This document shows, piece after piece, positions 10,181 through 20,091 of a DNA stretch of 64,000 nucleotides (positions are counted from its first letter, which is position 1; every line of letters begins with the position of its first letter). The notes below the pieces were generated by a model. The model ran no database searches. It saw only the letters and a program-made list of their open reading frames with translations, and was not told the origin of the DNA. Where the stretch lies: assembly GCA_947165275.1 (NCBI GenBank), contig CAMUZQ010000001.1, positions 42,278 to 106,277 on the forward strand, written 5' to 3'. A program made the translations under genes and the position numbers. The stretch comes from an uncultured Lachnospiraceae bacterium. Lineage in GTDB: Bacteria; Bacillota; Clostridia; Lachnospirales; Lachnospiraceae.

Positions 10181-10645
10181 ATGATCGACCAGGTATATGA
10201 GGGAGAGAATTATGCTGAGCTGATAACGGTCAGATACGCAGCCGATATTCAGAAGCTTTCCAGATATATCCCTTATTTTGAGAATAAAAAAGGGAGAGAT
10301 GTGGCTAGTGACTACTCGGGAGAGCAGGGTGAGAGCCAGCTTAAATTTCCTGTATATGATTCAACGCTTTTATCCTTCACAAGGGAGGCGGCGGATACGG
10401 CTCTCATGGATCCTAATTACATCTATAAATACAGACAGTACCGCATAACCACAGCCGCCGACGAGAAGGCTGCGATCAGAAATGCGAAGATGAAGGACAT
10501 AGATCTTCTCAGAGGAGTTCTTTCAAGGTATGTGCTTGAAGGGAGATATAAATCAAAGCGCTGGATAGAAGCAGCAGAAAGAGGAGTTTTCTATGATGTT
10601 CTTGTCAAGCTTGTGGAGTTTTATGACTTCTTGCGCGAGAAATAG
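10181..10645 (+). CDS. Hypothetical protein, 154 aa
   Basis: ORF with RBS GGAGGGAG upstream. Confidence 0.7.
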   Translation: MIDQVYEGENYAELITVRYAADIQKLSRYIPYFENKKGRDVASDYSGEQGESQLKFPVYDSTLLSFTREAADTALMDPNYIYKYRQYRITTAADEKAAIRNAKMKDIDLLRGVLSRYVLEGRYKSKRWIEAAERGVFYDVLVKLVEFYDFLREK

Positions 10646-10741
10646 GAATTTCGCGCAAGAAATCAGGAAGTAAACGGTATCATAAAAGACGGATATAAAA
10701 TTACGGAAATAACACTACGCTTTACAGAGGAGAGAGATAAA

Positions 10742-13700
10742 ATGGTCAGACGAATCTATGTGGAAAAGAAACCTGAGTTTGCAGTGAAGGCGAGAGAGCT
10801 TCGCGATGAGATCCTCAATTTTGTGGGCATACGGGGCATGGAGGGGCTCAGATACCTTATAAGATACGATATAGAGGATATCAGGGAAGATATCTATAAA
10901 AAAGCCTGCACATCGGTTTTTTCGGAGCCGCCGGTGGATATTCTCTATGAGGATGACTTCCCCCGCAATAAAAACGATCTTGTGCTTGCAGTAGAAGCGC
11001 TGCCGGGACAGTTCGATCAGAGGGCTGACTCTGCGGAGCAGTGTATAAGGTTTTTGAATGACGAATCAAAATGTGTTATCAGGACTGCAGAGGTTTACTG
11101 CATAAGCGGAAAGGTGAGCAGCAAGGATGCGGAGAAGATCAGGAATTATGTCATAAACCCGGTGGATTCAAGACTGTCCGGCCTTGAAAAGCCCGATACG
11201 CTTATTGATAAATATGATGAGCCGGAGGATGTGAGTACCTTTACAGGCTTTACAAAGATGAATGATAAGAAGCTGGGAGAGCTATATAACTCTTTGGGTC
11301 TGGCCATGACCTTCAGGGACTTCCTCCATATCAGGGATTATTTTAAGAAGGAAGAAAAGCGGGATCCCTCTGTTACCGAGATAAGAGTGCTGGATACATA
11401 CTGGTCGGATCATTGCAGACATACGACCTTTTCCACCGAGCTTAAAAATATCACCTTTGAAAACGGATATTACAGGAAGCCGATCGAGGAGGCCTTCACC
11501 GGGTATCTTAAGATAAGGGATGAATATTACGGAAAAAGGCAGGCTTCTAAGGGCGGAGATAAATATATAGATCTTATGGATCTCGGAACCCTTGCTGCGA
11601 AGGAGCTTAAAAAAGAAGGCAGGCTTGAGGATCAGGAGGAGAGTAATGAGATAAATGCCTGCTCCATAGTAGTGCCTGTAAAGCTTGAGGATGAAAAGGG
11701 AAAACAAAGGACTGAAGAGTGGCTTGTGATGTTTAAGAATGAGACACATAATCATCCCACTGAGATAGAGCCCTTCGGCGGCGCGGCCACCTGCCTTGGA
11801 GGAGCTATAAGGGATCCCCTGTCCGGAAGATCCTATGTATATCAGGCCATGCGTATCACAGGAGCTGCGGATCCTACGGTTCCTGTCAGCAGTACACTTA
11901 AGGGAAAGCTTCCGCAGAAGAAGCTTGTCCGCGGAGCGGCGAAGGGCTATTCGTCCTATGGAAATCAGATAGGACTTGCAACGGGATATGTACATGAGAT
12001 ATATCATCCCGACTACGTTGCCAAGCGCATGGAGATAGGCGCGGTAGTGGCAGCGGTACCCAGGAAGAATGTGATAAGGGAGGATGCCGCCCCGGGTGAT
12101 GTGGTCATACTTCTGGGCGGACGTACCGGACGCGACGGCATAGGCGGAGCGACGGGGTCTTCGAAGGTACATACGGAAGCCTCCACTACAACCTGCGGCG
12201 CGGAGGTACAGAAGGGAAATGCGCCTACAGAGAGAAAGCTTCAGAGGCTTTTCAGGAGAGCCGAGGTATCAAAGCTTATCAAGGTCTGCAACGATTTCGG
12301 AGCAGGAGGAGTATCGGTCGCCATAGGTGAGCTTGCGCCGGGACTTGAGATAGATCTTGACAAGGTTCCGAAAAAATATGCTGGACTTGACGGAACTGAG
12401 CTCGCCATCTCGGAGTCACAGGAGAGGATGGCAGTGGTAGTCGAGGCCGGGGACGTTGCTGAGTTTATGGGATATGCCGCGGAGGAGAATCTCGAGGCGA
12501 CAGAGGTCGCTGTAGTGACAAAGGAGCCCAGACTTCATATGACATGGAGAGGCAGGACTATAGTGGATCTTGCAAGAAGCTTCCTTGATACAAACGGAGC
12601 TCATCAGGAGACAGATGTAAGGGTTGTGATGCCGGATGAGAAAAAGGCCTATTTCCGTGAGATGGTTTCGGTAAAGGATGTAAGGAAGACATGGCTTGAG
12701 ACGATGGGCGACCTGAATGAAGCATCGCAAAAGGGGCTTGTTGAGATGTTTGATTCCTCTATCGGCGCGGGTACGGTACTCATGCCCTACGGCGGTCTTT
12801 ATCAGACTACTCCCATACAGACTATGGTCGCGAAGCTTCCTGTAGAGGGGGCGGAGACAGACGCGGCAACCATGATGAGCTATGGCTTTGATCCGTTCAT
12901 TTCAAGCTGGAGCCCTTATCATGGCGCTGTATATGCCGTGACTGATTCGATAGCAAAGATAGTTGCTTCCGGCGGTGACATGAAGAAGATCCGTTTCACC
13001 TTCCAGGAGTATTTCAAGAGGATGACTGATGATCCGGAAAGATGGAGCGCACCTTTCACCGCGCTTCTGGGCGCCTTTGATGCACAGATCAAATACGGCC
13101 TTCCCTCCATAGGAGGCAAGGATTCCATGTCAGGCACCTTTGAGAATATCGATGTGCCTCCCACACTTGTTTCATTCGCGCTGGATACAGCTTCGACGAA
13201 GGATATCATCTCTCCGGAGCTTAAGGGAAGCGGAAATACCATCGTGAAATTTACGATCCCGATAGATGAATATGATCTTCCTGTATATGATGAGACAGTG
13301 AAGCTCTATGAAGGCATAACAGAAGCGATCGCAAAAAAGGCTGTATTATCCGCATACGCTCTGGATGAAAAGGGTATAGCCCCTGCCATATCAAAGATGG
13401 CATTTGGAAATATGGTGGGAGTCACTCTGGATAAGTCGCTGCTTCCGGAGGAGCTTTTCCTCTCGGAGACCGGCAATATCATCGCTGAGGTCGACAGTTC
13501 GCTGCTTTCTGAGATAAAGGTGCCATACAGGGTGATCGGCCGCACAGTGAAAAGCCCGGTCATCACCTATAAGGATGTGAAGCTTAAGCTGTCGGAGATA
13601 CAGGCTCCCTATGATGCAGCTCTTGAAAAGGTATTTCCGACAAAGAGCAGTGACAGTAAGGAGAAGCTTCCTGATGTACTGGCGGACGCACCGTCTGTAC

Positions 13701-14524
13701 ATATCTGCAGGCATAAGACTCCAAGGCCGAAGGTCTTTATCCCGGTAATGCCGGGAACCAACTGCGAGTATGATACGGCCAGGGCCTTCGAAACCGCAGG
13801 CGCCGAGGTTGAGGTCGGTGTGTTCGGAAACCTCTCATCCGGAATGATAAGGGATTCGGTAGAGTCCTATGTGAAGAAGATCGGCGATTCCCAGATCATC
13901 ATGTTCCCTGGCGGATTTTCTGCAGGTGATGAGCCGGACGGGTCTGCCAAGTTTTTTGCGACGGCCTTCAGGAATCAGAGGATAAGAGAGGCTGTACTTG
14001 AGCTTCTGGATAAAAGGGACGGACTGATACTCGGTATCTGCAACGGATTCCAGGCTATCATAAAGCTCGGGCTTGTGCCTTACGGAGAGATAATTGATGC
14101 ACAGAAGGAGGATTCTCCTACACTGACCTTCAATACGATCAACAGGCATATATCAAAGATGGTATATACAAAAGTAGTCAGCAATAAGTCGCCATGGCTT
14201 CTGGAGGCGGAGCTGGGCGGAGTATATGTGAATCCGGCTTCTCACGGTGAGGGCAGATTTGTAGCTCCGAAGGAATGGCTTGACAGGCTCTCTGCCGGCG
14301 GACAGATCGCCACACGGTATTGTGATGCAAAGGGTAATATCTCAATGGATGAGTACTGGAATGTAAACGGATCCTATGAGGCGATAGAAGGCATCCTTTC
14401 TCCTGACGGAAGAGTATTCGGCAAGATGTGCCATATAGAGCGCAAAGGAGATCATGTGGCAGTAAATATCACCGGAGAGCAGGATATGAGGGTCTTTGAA
14501 TCCGGAGTATCATACTTCAGCTGA
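10742..14524 (+). CDS. purL: Phosphoribosylformylglycinamidine synthase (single-chain)
   Basis: 1260 aa; FKNETHNHPTEIEPFGGAATCLGGAIRDPLSGR, and C-terminal glutaminase GICNGFQAIIKLGLVPYG. Confidence 0.96.
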   Translation: MVRRIYVEKKPEFAVKARELRDEILNFVGIRGMEGLRYLIRYDIEDIREDIYKKACTSVFSEPPVDILYEDDFPRNKNDLVLAVEALPGQFDQRADSAEQCIRFLNDESKCVIRTAEVYCISGKVSSKDAEKIRNYVINPVDSRLSGLEKPDTLIDKYDEPEDVSTFTGFTKMNDKKLGELYNSLGLAMTFRDFLHIRDYFKKEEKRDPSVTEIRVLDTYWSDHCRHTTFSTELKNITFENGYYRKPIEEAFTGYLKIRDEYYGKRQASKGGDKYIDLMDLGTLAAKELKKEGRLEDQEESNEINACSIVVPVKLEDEKGKQRTEEWLVMFKNETHNHPTEIEPFGGAATCLGGAIRDPLSGRSYVYQAMRITGAADPTVPVSSTLKGKLPQKKLVRGAAKGYSSYGNQIGLATGYVHEIYHPDYVAKRMEIGAVVAAVPRKNVIREDAAPGDVVILLGGRTGRDGIGGATGSSKVHTEASTTTCGAEVQKGNAPTERKLQRLFRRAEVSKLIKVCNDFGAGGVSVAIGELAPGLEIDLDKVPKKYAGLDGTELAISESQERMAVVVEAGDVAEFMGYAAEENLEATEVAVVTKEPRLHMTWRGRTIVDLARSFLDTNGAHQETDVRVVMPDEKKAYFREMVSVKDVRKTWLETMGDLNEASQKGLVEMFDSSIGAGTVLMPYGGLYQTTPIQTMVAKLPVEGAETDAATMMSYGFDPFISSWSPYHGAVYAVTDSIAKIVASGGDMKKIRFTFQEYFKRMTDDPERWSAPFTALLGAFDAQIKYGLPSIGGKDSMSGTFENIDVPPTLVSFALDTASTKDIISPELKGSGNTIVKFTIPIDEYDLPVYDETVKLYEGITEAIAKKAVLSAYALDEKGIAPAISKMAFGNMVGVTLDKSLLPEELFLSETGNIIAEVDSSLLSEIKVPYRVIGRTVKSPVITYKDVKLKLSEIQAPYDAALEKVFPTKSSDSKEKLPDVLADAPSVHICRHKTPRPKVFIPVMPGTNCEYDTARAFETAGAEVEVGVFGNLSSGMIRDSVESYVKKIGDSQIIMFPGGFSAGDEPDGSAKFFATAFRNQRIREAVLELLDKRDGLILGICNGFQAIIKLGLVPYGEIIDAQKEDSPTLTFNTINRHISKMVYTKVVSNKSPWLLEAELGGVYVNPASHGEGRFVAPKEWLDRLSAGGQIATRYCDAKGNISMDEYWNVNGSYEAIEGILSPDGRVFGKMCHIERKGDHVAVNITGEQDMRVFESGVSYFS

Positions 14525-14537
14525 AAAAGGAGCAGGA

Positions 14538-15635
14538 ATGGCTAATAAAAAGATAAGCGTGATAATTCCATGCTACAACGTATCGATGTTTGTGGACAGA
14601 TGCATGGAATCGCTCGAAAAACAGACTATAGGGATCGAGAATCTGGAGATCATTCTCATAAATGATGCGTCGAAGGATGCGACTTTGGGGAAGCTGCTGC
14701 TTTGGGAAATGAAATATCCCGATAATATAATAGTGATCCCGCTTCAGGAGAATGTGATGCAGGGGGCAGCCAGAAATATCGCAAGGGATTACTGTACAGC
14801 TGAGTACATAGCTTATCTGGATGCTGATGACTGGATCCTGCCGAATGCATTTGAAAAAATATACAGGGTCGCGAGACAGAATAATGCCGAGATAGTCAAC
14901 TATCTGTCAAAAAAGGTATTTGTAGGACCTGACAAGGATGATCCGACTACAAAGAGCAAGTATCCGGACAGGTTTGTGGAGGTGCATAATCCTCAGGAAA
15001 GATTTGAATTCTTCATGAATGACTGCCCGCTGAGAAGAGGCTGCTGGGACAAGCTTTTCAGAAGAGATTTTGTTATGGAGCATGATCTCAGATTTGCCGA
15101 GGGAGTCTTTGATGAGGAGAGTCTCTTTACGAATCCTGCATATATGCATTTTAAGAGGATATATCTGCTGAATGAATATCTGCACAGATATTACCAGAAT
15201 CCCATCAGCTCCACCTATAACCTTATGGCTGATACCAAAAGAAGGGATGACAATGCAAAAACATGGATGCAGACATATCAGATAGCCAAGGCGGACGGAA
15301 CGCTGGAGACGGATCATGTATTGATGGAATGGTTTTTTGTCCTCAATTATTTTATTTATTCCTTTCAGTTTGCGGCAGACAGGAATATACCCTTTGACGC
15401 GGCCAGCGTAAACAAAATGCAGAGGACGGTCAAGGAGCTCTTTCCTGATTTCAGAAAGAACCCGGGACTTTTGCGTATCGAGAGCAACAGGGTTTTGCTT
15501 GATATGATAGATATGCCTGTGGATGAATCGAATATCGAGGAATATAATCATGCATGGTCGGTCATTGAGGATGAAAAGAAGAGGCTTCAGGTAGAGGCGG
15601 AAATGCGCGAATTTAATCTCCGGCCCTTATCATGA
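14538..15635 (+). CDS. Family 2 glycosyltransferase
   Basis: ISVIIPCYNV…YLDADDWI; likely start at MANKKISV rather than 14496. Confidence 0.88.
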   Translation: MANKKISVIIPCYNVSMFVDRCMESLEKQTIGIENLEIILINDASKDATLGKLLLWEMKYPDNIIVIPLQENVMQGAARNIARDYCTAEYIAYLDADDWILPNAFEKIYRVARQNNAEIVNYLSKKVFVGPDKDDPTTKSKYPDRFVEVHNPQERFEFFMNDCPLRRGCWDKLFRRDFVMEHDLRFAEGVFDEESLFTNPAYMHFKRIYLLNEYLHRYYQNPISSTYNLMADTKRRDDNAKTWMQTYQIAKADGTLETDHVLMEWFFVLNYFIYSFQFAADRNIPFDAASVNKMQRTVKELFPDFRKNPGLLRIESNRVLLDMIDMPVDESNIEEYNHAWSVIEDEKKRLQVEAEMREFNLRPLS

Positions 15636-16699
15636 AGAAGATCAGCATCATAATCCCTGTATATAATACGGCACAGTATATAAACCGGTGTGTGCTTTCT
15701 CTTGTAAGGCAGAGCATAGGTGTTGACGCTCTGGAGCTGATCATGATAAATGATGCTTCGACCGATGGTTCGCGGGAGTATCTCTTCGCCTGGGAAAAGG
15801 AGTTTCCGGAAAGCATCTGTGTCATTGATCTTGAGGAAAACGTGAAGCAGGGAGCGGCGAGGAATCTTGCGCTCCGGTATGCCACAGGTGAATATATAGC
15901 CTATCTTGATTCGGATGACTGGCTTGTGCCTCAGGCGCTTGAGCTTCTCTATGACAAGGCCGCGGAGACAGGGGCAGAGATCGTAGCCTTTCTCTCAAAG
16001 GATATTTCGATCGAAGAGCAGGAGCAGAAGGGTGAAGGCATCATACTCGAAGCGGATATTGAAAGCGGCATGGAGGATGTATGTCTTGATATCCGGGACA
16101 TCACCGACAGGATAGTGCTTTTTTTCAGCGGGATCTCGCAGAGGGGCTGCTGGGATAAGCTTTACAAAAGGGATTTTGTCCTGAAGCATGATCTGAAATA
16201 TACGGAAGGTATCTTCGATGAGGAGAGTCTTTTTACAATACCGGCTCTTATGCATGTGAAGAGATACTATCTTATGAACAGATATCTGCACAGGTATTCG
16301 GATAATCCCATGGGGACCTGCAGCAACCTCTCGCAGAAGCAGGAGCATATACATGACAATGAGATAACCTGGATGCAGGTATATGATGTATTCAGGAGAG
16401 AGGGGATGCTTAAAAGGGAGCCGGAGCTTGCGGAGGCGCTTTTTGTGCATAATTATTTTAACAGATCCCTGATGAATAATGACGCCTGCGGGCTGATCTA
16501 TGATCCTGACGGGATAAGGCATCTTCAGAGGACTGTAAAAAGGCTCTTTCCGCATTACAGGGACAATCCCATCCTTATCAATATGAGGAGCTGGCCCTAT
16601 ATGGAGGAGCTGCTTGATATGAAAACAGATGAGGGGAATATCCGGGAGTTCTACGGTAAGCTCCGTGAATGGGAGAGTATGGTAGGAAACGAGGTTTAG
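15632..16699 (+). CDS. Family 2 glycosyltransferase, paralogous to the preceding gene
   Basis: ISIIIPVYNTAQYINRCVLSLVRQSIG…YLDSDDWLV; colinear with the 14538-15635 product. Confidence 0.88.
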   Translation: MKKISIIIPVYNTAQYINRCVLSLVRQSIGVDALELIMINDASTDGSREYLFAWEKEFPESICVIDLEENVKQGAARNLALRYATGEYIAYLDSDDWLVPQALELLYDKAAETGAEIVAFLSKDISIEEQEQKGEGIILEADIESGMEDVCLDIRDITDRIVLFFSGISQRGCWDKLYKRDFVLKHDLKYTEGIFDEESLFTIPALMHVKRYYLMNRYLHRYSDNPMGTCSNLSQKQEHIHDNEITWMQVYDVFRREGMLKREPELAEALFVHNYFNRSLMNNDACGLIYDPDGIRHLQRTVKRLFPHYRDNPILINMRSWPYMEELLDMKTDEGNIREFYGKLREWESMVGNEV

Positions 16700-16738
16700 G
16701 CCGGTATTTATTTTTTGTGATTATATTTTGGGGGTATT

Positions 16739-17395
16739 ATGGATAATATTAATACATATGATGACGTTGATTCCTGGAATACCATAATCCTGCTGTACAA
16801 CTCGGCTCTTAAGGAGGTCGGGACCAAGCTGGAGATACTGAATGATGAGTTTCAGCATGTACATCAGTACAATCCCATAGAGCATATCAAATCAAGGATA
16901 AAGACTCCTGAGAGCATTGTAAAGAAATTAAAGCGCAGGGGATATGAGGTGTCCGTGAGCAATATGGTCAGGTATGTCAATGATATTGCCGGTGTTCGAA
17001 TCATATGTTCTTTTACTTCCGATATATACAGGATAGCTGATATGCTGGCCAGGCAGAATGATATCCGTGTTATTTGCATAAAGGATTACATCAAGAATCC
17101 CAAGGATTCCGGATACAAAAGCTTCCATATGCTGGTTACTGTCCCTATCTTTCTTTCATATGAGACTATGGAAACCAAGGTTGAGATCCAGATAAGAACT
17201 GTTGCCATGGATTTCTGGGCATCTCTGGAGCACAAGATCAATTATAAATATGACGGTACGATGCCGGAGCATATAAAGAGGGAGCTTGGCGAATGCGCCG
17301 AGATGGTTTCAGACCTTGATGCAAAGATGATGAGTCTGAACGAAGAGATCAAGGAGAGCGGTCAAAATAATGAGAATATGGTTCAGGCAGTTTAA
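16739..17395 (+). CDS. GTP pyrophosphokinase / small alarmone synthetase (RelA/SpoT domain)
   Basis: RIKTPESIVKKLKRRG…NDIAGVRIICSF…NPKDSGYKSFHMLV…VEIQIRTVAMDFWASLEHKINYKY. Confidence 0.93.
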   Translation: MDNINTYDDVDSWNTIILLYNSALKEVGTKLEILNDEFQHVHQYNPIEHIKSRIKTPESIVKKLKRRGYEVSVSNMVRYVNDIAGVRIICSFTSDIYRIADMLARQNDIRVICIKDYIKNPKDSGYKSFHMLVTVPIFLSYETMETKVEIQIRTVAMDFWASLEHKINYKYDGTMPEHIKRELGECAEMVSDLDAKMMSLNEEIKESGQNNENMVQAV

Positions 17396-17405
17396 GGATA
17401 ATCAT

Positions 17406-17636
17406 ATGCTGCGTGATCTTACCGTATCGGATCATGATCAGGATACAAGGACTCACAAGGTGGTCAGGGCTTTGGAAAAGGCCTGCGGCGAAATGGATCT
17501 TTCCGTGCCCATCTGGCTTGATATAAATGTAAATGATTTCAAAAGAAATGCAAAATGCCGTTTCGGCCAGGACAGCTTCATAGAGCCGGTTGGCTTTGAT
17601 TATCTTGAAATGCAGGTCATAGAAGAGGATTATTGA
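17406..17636 (+). CDS. Small hypothetical protein
   Basis: ORF starting MLRDLTVSDHDQDTRTHKVV; overlap with the upstream gene disappears if this start is used. Confidence 0.65.
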   Translation: MLRDLTVSDHDQDTRTHKVVRALEKACGEMDLSVPIWLDINVNDFKRNAKCRFGQDSFIEPVGFDYLEMQVIEEDY

Positions 17637-17658
17637 TCATTGCCGGTAAATGAGGAGT

Positions 17659-17687
17659 GCCCCGCATCTGTTTCCAGAATGCGGGGC
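17659..17687 (+). terminator. Terminator-like hairpin
   Basis: GCCCCGCAT … ATGCGGGGC, 9-bp stem. Confidence 0.65.
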
Positions 17688-17876
17688 TATTATGAAAAAA
17701 TCTGTCCAACTCTCTTTCTATACAGATCATATTACTCTCAATATATGAATAAATAATGAACATCAAGTAAACTCATAGTAAATTTGCACAAAATGCCGGA
17801 GCCGAGCGGATCAAATTAGTGCATATTGCACAAAAAATATTGGCCTGACAAAATATTGTGCCGCTTCATTAAATAA

Positions 17877-17905
17877 TTGCAATATATAGACACTAGTGAT
17901 AAAAT
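17877..17905 (+). promoter_or_regulatory. Promoter TTGCAA-17 nt-TAAAAT
   Basis: Box match and spacing upstream of the 17972 ORF. Confidence 0.55.
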
Positions 17906-17971
17906 AAACCGTTAGTGCGGGAAATCCTGATGCTTTTTTAGGGAGCATATGATTACGGAGGAGCGTGTTTT

Positions 17972-18772
17972 ATGGATAATTTCATGGATAGGCTTGTAGA
18001 CAGAATGGATGGGCAGGGCCGAAGATACGACGACGATATGTCCATGGATGACAGGGAACCCAGATACTCTTCACCAAGAGGCAGGATGGAGTTCAGCGAG
18101 CCGGATGATTATGGATATGGAAGACAGCCAAGGCAGACATCGGCTCCCTCTATAGGAAGAAAAGATCTCGAGGAATTGGGACGTGCGGTGATCTCCGCAC
18201 AGAAAAAGATTTCCGACGGACAGGGAGATACCCTTGAGGCTGTACACAGAGAAGTGAATGAAGGCTTCAGGGAGCAGGGAAAGAAAATAGATGATAATTC
18301 CGATAAGGTGCTTCAGGCTTTACAGGAGCTAAAGTCTGATGTCAAGGCCGGAGCAAGGCCGCAGCAGATGCCTGAGGGACCCAGGGATGACGGGGTCACC
18401 AAGGCATATCTTGCGCAGATGCTTGAGCAGAATGCCAATGATGTGGCTGCGAAATCTGCTGATGTCATACATAAGGAAGATGTAAAGCTGTACAAGAATG
18501 TACAGGCGATCGTTGAGGAGAATGCGAACCGGATAACAAAGGCCGTGACCGTAGGCGGATCCAAAACCGCTGAGGAGGTGGCACAGACCCTGGGTTCTCT
18601 TTCCCAGCTTGACAAGATCAATTCTCTGGAAGCATCACTTGCAGAGACCAAGGAAGAGCTTCTTAACCGTACATCCGGGCTTAAGGCCAAGGTAACGGTT
18701 ACGATGATATTGAGTATAGTCAATTTTATAGGAGTAGCGGTGCTTGTAGCTATCGCATTCGGCTTTTTATAG
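17972..18772 (+). CDS. Hypothetical protein with charged/coiled-coil body and C-terminal transmembrane segment
   Basis: C-terminal VTVTMILSIVNFIGVAVLVAIAFGFL; acidic/arginine-rich N-terminus. Confidence 0.75.
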   Translation: MDNFMDRLVDRMDGQGRRYDDDMSMDDREPRYSSPRGRMEFSEPDDYGYGRQPRQTSAPSIGRKDLEELGRAVISAQKKISDGQGDTLEAVHREVNEGFREQGKKIDDNSDKVLQALQELKSDVKAGARPQQMPEGPRDDGVTKAYLAQMLEQNANDVAAKSADVIHKEDVKLYKNVQAIVEENANRITKAVTVGGSKTAEEVAQTLGSLSQLDKINSLEASLAETKEELLNRTSGLKAKVTVTMILSIVNFIGVAVLVAIAFGFL

Positions 18773-18775
18773 AAT

Positions 18776-20089
18776 ATGAGTTCAAGAGCAGAAAAGGATC
18801 ATTATATCATAAACGGCGGTAATCCCCTTTCGGGAGAGGTGGTCATCGGCGGGGCGAAAAATGCTGCGCTTGCCATCATAGCTGCATCTATCATGACTGA
18901 TGAAACCGTGACGATCGAGAATATCCCCGATGTCAGGGATACCAATGTCATGATGGAGGCGATGGAGGGTATAGGCGTAAAGATCAAAAGAGTTGACCGC
19001 CATACCATCGAGGTAAACGGATCCTGTGTGGAAAATGTAAATATCGATACTGAGAATATAAGAAAGATCAGGGCTTCCTATTATCTTCTGGGTGCTCTTC
19101 TTGGGAAATACTGTCATGCAGAGGTACCGCTTCCCGGAGGCTGTGATATCGGAAGCCGTCCCATAGACCAGCATGTGAAGGGCTTTAAGGCACTGGGTGC
19201 AAAGGTTACTATCGAGCGGGGCATAATGAAGGCCACTGCAGAGAAGCTCAATGCGGCTCATATTTATATGGATGTCGTGACAGTGGGAGCAACGATCAAT
19301 GTCATGCTGGCTGCCGTGATGGCGGAGGGAAGGACTATCATTGAAAATGCAGCGAAGGAACCACATGTGGTTGATGTCGCCAACTTCCTGAACAGCATGG
19401 GAGCCAATATAAAGGGCGCAGGAACCGATGTGATCAGGATAAGAGGAGTTTCCAGACTGCATGCCTGCACATACAGCGTGATCCCGGATCAGATAGAGGC
19501 CGGCACCTTCATGTTTGCCGCAGCCATAACCCGGGGAGATATACTGGTAAAGAATGTCATACCCAAGCATCTGGAGTCGATCTCTGCAAAGCTTGAGGAG
19601 ATCGGATGTGATGTGGAGGAATTCGATGATGCGGTGAGGGTTACGGCAAACGGTATCATCGAAGCGACTCATATAAAGACTCTGCCCTATCCGGGTTATC
19701 CCACCGATATGCAGCCTCAGGCGGGAGTGGCGCTTGCCCTTGCAAAGGGAGTCAGCACCATAACCGAGAGCATTTTTGAAAACCGCTTCAGGTATGTGGA
19801 TGAGCTTACCAGAATGGGAGCGCATATACGTGTCGAGGGAAATACAGCCATAATTGACGGTACAGACGGTCTTACCGGAGCTCATATCTCCGCGCCTGAT
19901 CTCAGGGCCGGAGCCGCGCTTGCACTGGCTGCCCTGGCAGCAGACGGAACCACTATCATCGATGATGTGCGTTTTATAGAACGCGGATATGAGGATTTTG
20001 ATCAGAAGATAAGGGATCTCGGCGGCGATATCATCAAGACAGATGATGTAAAGCAGGAGATAAAGAGATCAAAATTCAGAGTGGTATAG
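18776..20089 (+). CDS. murA: UDP-N-acetylglucosamine 1-carboxyvinyltransferase
   Basis: VIGGAKNAALAIIAAS, LPGGCDIGSRPIDQH, DLRAGAALALAALAADG. Confidence 0.94.
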   Translation: MSSRAEKDHYIINGGNPLSGEVVIGGAKNAALAIIAASIMTDETVTIENIPDVRDTNVMMEAMEGIGVKIKRVDRHTIEVNGSCVENVNIDTENIRKIRASYYLLGALLGKYCHAEVPLPGGCDIGSRPIDQHVKGFKALGAKVTIERGIMKATAEKLNAAHIYMDVVTVGATINVMLAAVMAEGRTIIENAAKEPHVVDVANFLNSMGANIKGAGTDVIRIRGVSRLHACTYSVIPDQIEAGTFMFAAAITRGDILVKNVIPKHLESISAKLEEIGCDVEEFDDAVRVTANGIIEATHIKTLPYPGYPTDMQPQAGVALALAKGVSTITESIFENRFRYVDELTRMGAHIRVEGNTAIIDGTDGLTGAHISAPDLRAGAALALAALAADGTTIIDDVRFIERGYEDFDQKIRDLGGDIIKTDDVKQEIKRSKFRVV

Positions 20090-20091
20090 AT

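Noticed and set aside
11282-12172. 296-aa minus-strand ORF
   Set aside because: Antisense to purL conserved motifs.
18782-19885. 367-aa minus-strand ORF
   Set aside because: Fully antisense to murA; composition typical of shadow ORFs.
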